The notes under the pieces were generated by a model. That model saw nothing but the letters and a program-made list of their open reading frames with translations, searched no databases and was not told the origin of the DNA. Both the position numbers and the translations under genes were made by a program. DNA of 64,000 nucleotides. Origin: Thalassospira lucentensis (GTDB lineage: Bacteria > Pseudomonadota > Alphaproteobacteria > Rhodospirillales > Thalassospiraceae). The DNA lies in contig NZ_JAATOV010000002.1 in the NCBI RefSeq assembly GCF_011806425.1, forward strand, positions 1 through 64,000. Reading direction: 5' to 3'. Below, piece by piece: positions 62,067 to 64,000 of this stretch (position 1 is its first letter; each line of letters begins with the position of its first letter).

Positions 62067-63272
62067 ATGTCGGACCTTGCCCATTACCTGCGCATTTCAA
62101 ATTTGCTGGCGGGAAACCTAAATATCCATTCTGCATTGGGATCAGTGAAGGCGGAAATCGACAAAATCATTGAATTTGATCACCTTGATATCTGCCTGAT
62201 TGATACCGATCCACGCTGGAACACATCCTATGAAGTCGGGATGAAAACCACCTGGAGCACATCACGCACGCTGGTCTGCCAATCGCCGGTGCGCGATATT
62301 TTGCTGGGCCATACCGACCATCTTTTGACCGGCAATGCGTTAACCGACGACCGCTATGTTTTCCCGGGTGCCGAAAGCGCGCCGATCCTGCATCACGAGC
62401 TGCGCAGCCGGGTGAATGTCGCCATGAAGGTTTTGGGCGAAGTTGTCGGGTCGTTAAATTGTTCGTCAAAAAAAGAAGATTTCTATTCCGAGCGCCATGT
62501 CGAACAAATCCGCATTTTGGCCGATATGCTGGCCCCTTATTTTTATGCGCTGCGCGCCAATGAAAAGGCCAATGCCGAGGCCGTCGTGCGCGCCCGCATT
62601 CTGGCCCGCGAAGAAGGATTACGGCTGGGCGCGCTGAGCCTGACTGACGCGTTAGAGGCCGAACGTCAACGAATTGGTATGGATTTACATGATCAAACCT
62701 TGGCGGATTTAACCCGGATCGCACGCGATATTCGCCCAGGCATTACAAAGACGCAGCACCACCGCCTGCAACAGCAAATCCAAAACATGATCCAGGATTT
62801 GCGCGACATAATCGATACATCCATCCCGACCATTCTTGAACTTTTTGGCTTTCAGCATGCGGTTCTGACCCACATGGAACGGGCGGTCAGCTGTGACGAC
62901 ACACAAAGCTTTAAGGTCGAAGACCAAACAGGTGGCTGCGTGGATGCGCTGCCTGACACCACCCGAATTGCGGTTTTTCGCATCTGCCAAGAAGCCATCA
63001 ACAATGCCGTGCGCCATTCCGGGGCAAGCTATATCTCGGCCCTGGCGTTTAAGAATGCCGATGGGGATCTGACGATCGAGATTACCGACAATGGCCAGTT
63101 TCAGGTCAAAACACACAAAACCGGCAGTGGTCTGGCGCATATGAAAACGCGGGCCCAGCTGATTGGCGCGACGTTTGACCATAATACCGAGAACGGCACA
63201 CGCGTCACCGTCACATTGCCCAACTCAACACAAGAAGCCGAAAGCGCCGAACATGAAGATATTGCTGGTTGA
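62067..63272 (+). CDS. GAF-domain sensor histidine kinase (NarL-type, HisKA_3)
   Basis: A 401-residue soluble kinase without membrane segments. The GAF-like sensor is about residues 15-165, a helical linker about 165-195, the phosphoacceptor His208 is in ERQRIGMDLHDQT (HisKA_3 type), and the ATPase domain has FRICQEAINNAVRHSG (N box), ITDNGQF (G1) and GSGLAHMKTRAQLIGA (G2). It would sense a cytoplasmic signal, perhaps the sugar imported by the divergent ABC system or a metabolite of it. The start is ATG 62067 with GGAGGA six bases upstream. It overlaps the response regulator gene by 20 bases. Confidence 0.92.
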   Translation: MSDLAHYLRISNLLAGNLNIHSALGSVKAEIDKIIEFDHLDICLIDTDPRWNTSYEVGMKTTWSTSRTLVCQSPVRDILLGHTDHLLTGNALTDDRYVFPGAESAPILHHELRSRVNVAMKVLGEVVGSLNCSSKKEDFYSERHVEQIRILADMLAPYFYALRANEKANAEAVVRARILAREEGLRLGALSLTDALEAERQRIGMDLHDQTLADLTRIARDIRPGITKTQHHRLQQQIQNMIQDLRDIIDTSIPTILELFGFQHAVLTHMERAVSCDDTQSFKVEDQTGGCVDALPDTTRIAVFRICQEAINNAVRHSGASYISALAFKNADGDLTIEITDNGQFQVKTHKTGSGLAHMKTRAQLIGATFDHNTENGTRVTVTLPNSTQEAESAEHEDIAG

Positions 63273-63972
63273 AGACGACAAAATGCACGCCGATTTCCTC
63301 AAGGAAATTGTCGAAAATGCCCTGCCGGAGCTTAATGAAATCCTGATTGCGCGCGACGGTAAAGAGGCCGAAATTCTGGCCCGCCAGCACGAAACCAAGG
63401 CGATTGTCATGGATTTGCGCATGAAGGAACATAATGGCATTGATGCCGCGCGCACCATCTGGGCGGCCCGGCCCGACACCCGTATTTTGTTTTGGTCAAA
63501 CTATTCGGACGAGGCCTATCTCCGCGGGATTGCCCATATCGTCCCGCATCAGGCGGCCTATGGCTATGTGCTTAAAACCGCGACACAGGACCGTATGCAT
63601 CTCGCCCTGCGATCAGTCTTGATCGAAGGCCAAATTGTTGTCGACCGCGAAGTGCATCAAATCCAAAACCAACAAATGCGGTCGCGCAACACCCTGACCG
63701 AATTTGAATATATTATCTTGATTGATATCGCCCTTGGCCTGCCCGACAAGGCCATCGCAACGCGTCGCAAACTATCGCTTCGCACCGTGCAAAACCGCCT
63801 GCTGTCGCTCTATAGCAAGCTGGATGTCGAGGCCCTTGATCAAAACGAACAGGGCATTGCACTCAATAAACGCGCCCGTGCGGTTTCAAGCGCAATAGCG
63901 CGCAAAATTATCAACCGCGAAGGATTGGTGGCCGCGGAAAAAGAACTGCGCAGTTGGCTTAATCAGGCGTAA
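63253..63972 (+). CDS. Response regulator with LuxR-like helix-turn-helix
   Basis: A 239-residue response regulator. The receiver domain (1 to about 125) has the acidic pair in LLVEDDK, phospho-acceptor Asp54 in VMDLRMKEHNG and Lys in YVLKTA. The output domain (about 145-200) resembles GerE/LuxR: LTEFEYIILIDIALGLPDKAIATRRKLSLRTVQNRLLSLYSKLDV. Its recognition helix has TVQNRL instead of the common TVKNHL, and about 45 extra C-terminal residues follow. It starts at ATG 63253 inside the kinase gene and is clearly its partner. Confidence 0.9.
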   Translation: MKILLVEDDKMHADFLKEIVENALPELNEILIARDGKEAEILARQHETKAIVMDLRMKEHNGIDAARTIWAARPDTRILFWSNYSDEAYLRGIAHIVPHQAAYGYVLKTATQDRMHLALRSVLIEGQIVVDREVHQIQNQQMRSRNTLTEFEYIILIDIALGLPDKAIATRRKLSLRTVQNRLLSLYSKLDVEALDQNEQGIALNKRARAVSSAIARKIINREGLVAAEKELRSWLNQA

Positions 63973-64000
63973 TCACGGGCATCCCATCTGCCACCTTCCT

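Noticed and set aside
1..64000. tRNA, rRNA, insertion sequence, integrase, prophage, toxin-antitoxin or defence genes
   Set aside because: I looked in the gaps and among the proteins and saw none. The gene content is metabolic throughout, and the coding style is even, so there is no sign of a mobile island.

Overview
The window reads as ordinary chromosomal DNA of a heterotrophic, probably marine, alphaproteobacterium. A Rhodospirillales or Thalassospira-like host is my inference from the alphaproteobacterial glpD-glpSTPQUV layout, the RutR-type pyrimidine regulon and the moderate G+C. I see no rRNA, tRNA, CRISPR array, insertion sequence, integrase or phage gene. About 56 protein genes are supported. 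Most lie in catabolic operons with their own ABC transporter and local regulator.

Layout. 0.5-4.9 kb: a 4-hydroxyproline degradation cluster (GntR regulator, epimerase, D-hydroxyproline dehydrogenase, deaminase). 5.0-9.8 kb: two head-to-head fusion genes, an O-antigen-ligase/glycosyltransferase and an alcohol-dehydrogenase/Gfo-Idh-MocA oxidoreductase. 9.8-15 kb: an AEC carrier, glpK, a small unknown gene and gabD. 15.3-23 kb: the glycerol operon glpD-glpS-glpT-glpP-glpQ-glpU-glpV. 23-26.9 kb: a Sel1 protein, NfeD and SPFH proteins, MobA, and the guanidinium exporter gdx behind a guanidine-II riboswitch. 26.9-29.1 kb: LysR, SDR and a tautomerase. 29.1-45.4 kb: reductive pyrimidine catabolism (preT-preA, dihydropyrimidinase, two unrelated candidate beta-ureidopropionases, an omega-aminotransferase, an NMT1-type ABC importer and a RutR-like regulator), interrupted by a lone binding protein and a PhoD-like phosphatase. 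46-48.2 kb: a UspA protein and an AGCS symporter. 48.3-53.8 kb: a four-gene ABC importer with a LOG-family protein and a DeoR regulator. 54-56.3 kb: the tRNA hydroxylation protein TrhP and a DedA protein. 56.5-64 kb: a ribose-type ABC operon ending in an SMP-30 lactonase, divergent from a GAF histidine kinase and its response regulator.

How the genes work together. Glycerol enters through GlpSTPQ(U)V, is phosphorylated by GlpK and oxidised by GlpD. The same palindrome core, TTCGTTWTCGAA, lies upstream of both glpK and glpD, so they are probably one GlpR regulon although no glpR is adjacent. Uracil and thymine would be reduced by PreTA, opened by HydA, decarbamoylated and transaminated. RutR-like boxes lie upstream of preT and of the tetR gene. 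The hydroxyproline cluster lacks its last enzyme and a transporter in this window.

The observations I rate highest are the complementary loss of catalytic motifs in GlpS and GlpT, the guanidine-II riboswitch, the two fused genes at 5-9.8 kb, and the uncharacterised DeoR-LOG-ABC and GAF-kinase-ABC loci with clear operator-like repeats. I did not find a wholly new defence or mobile system here.
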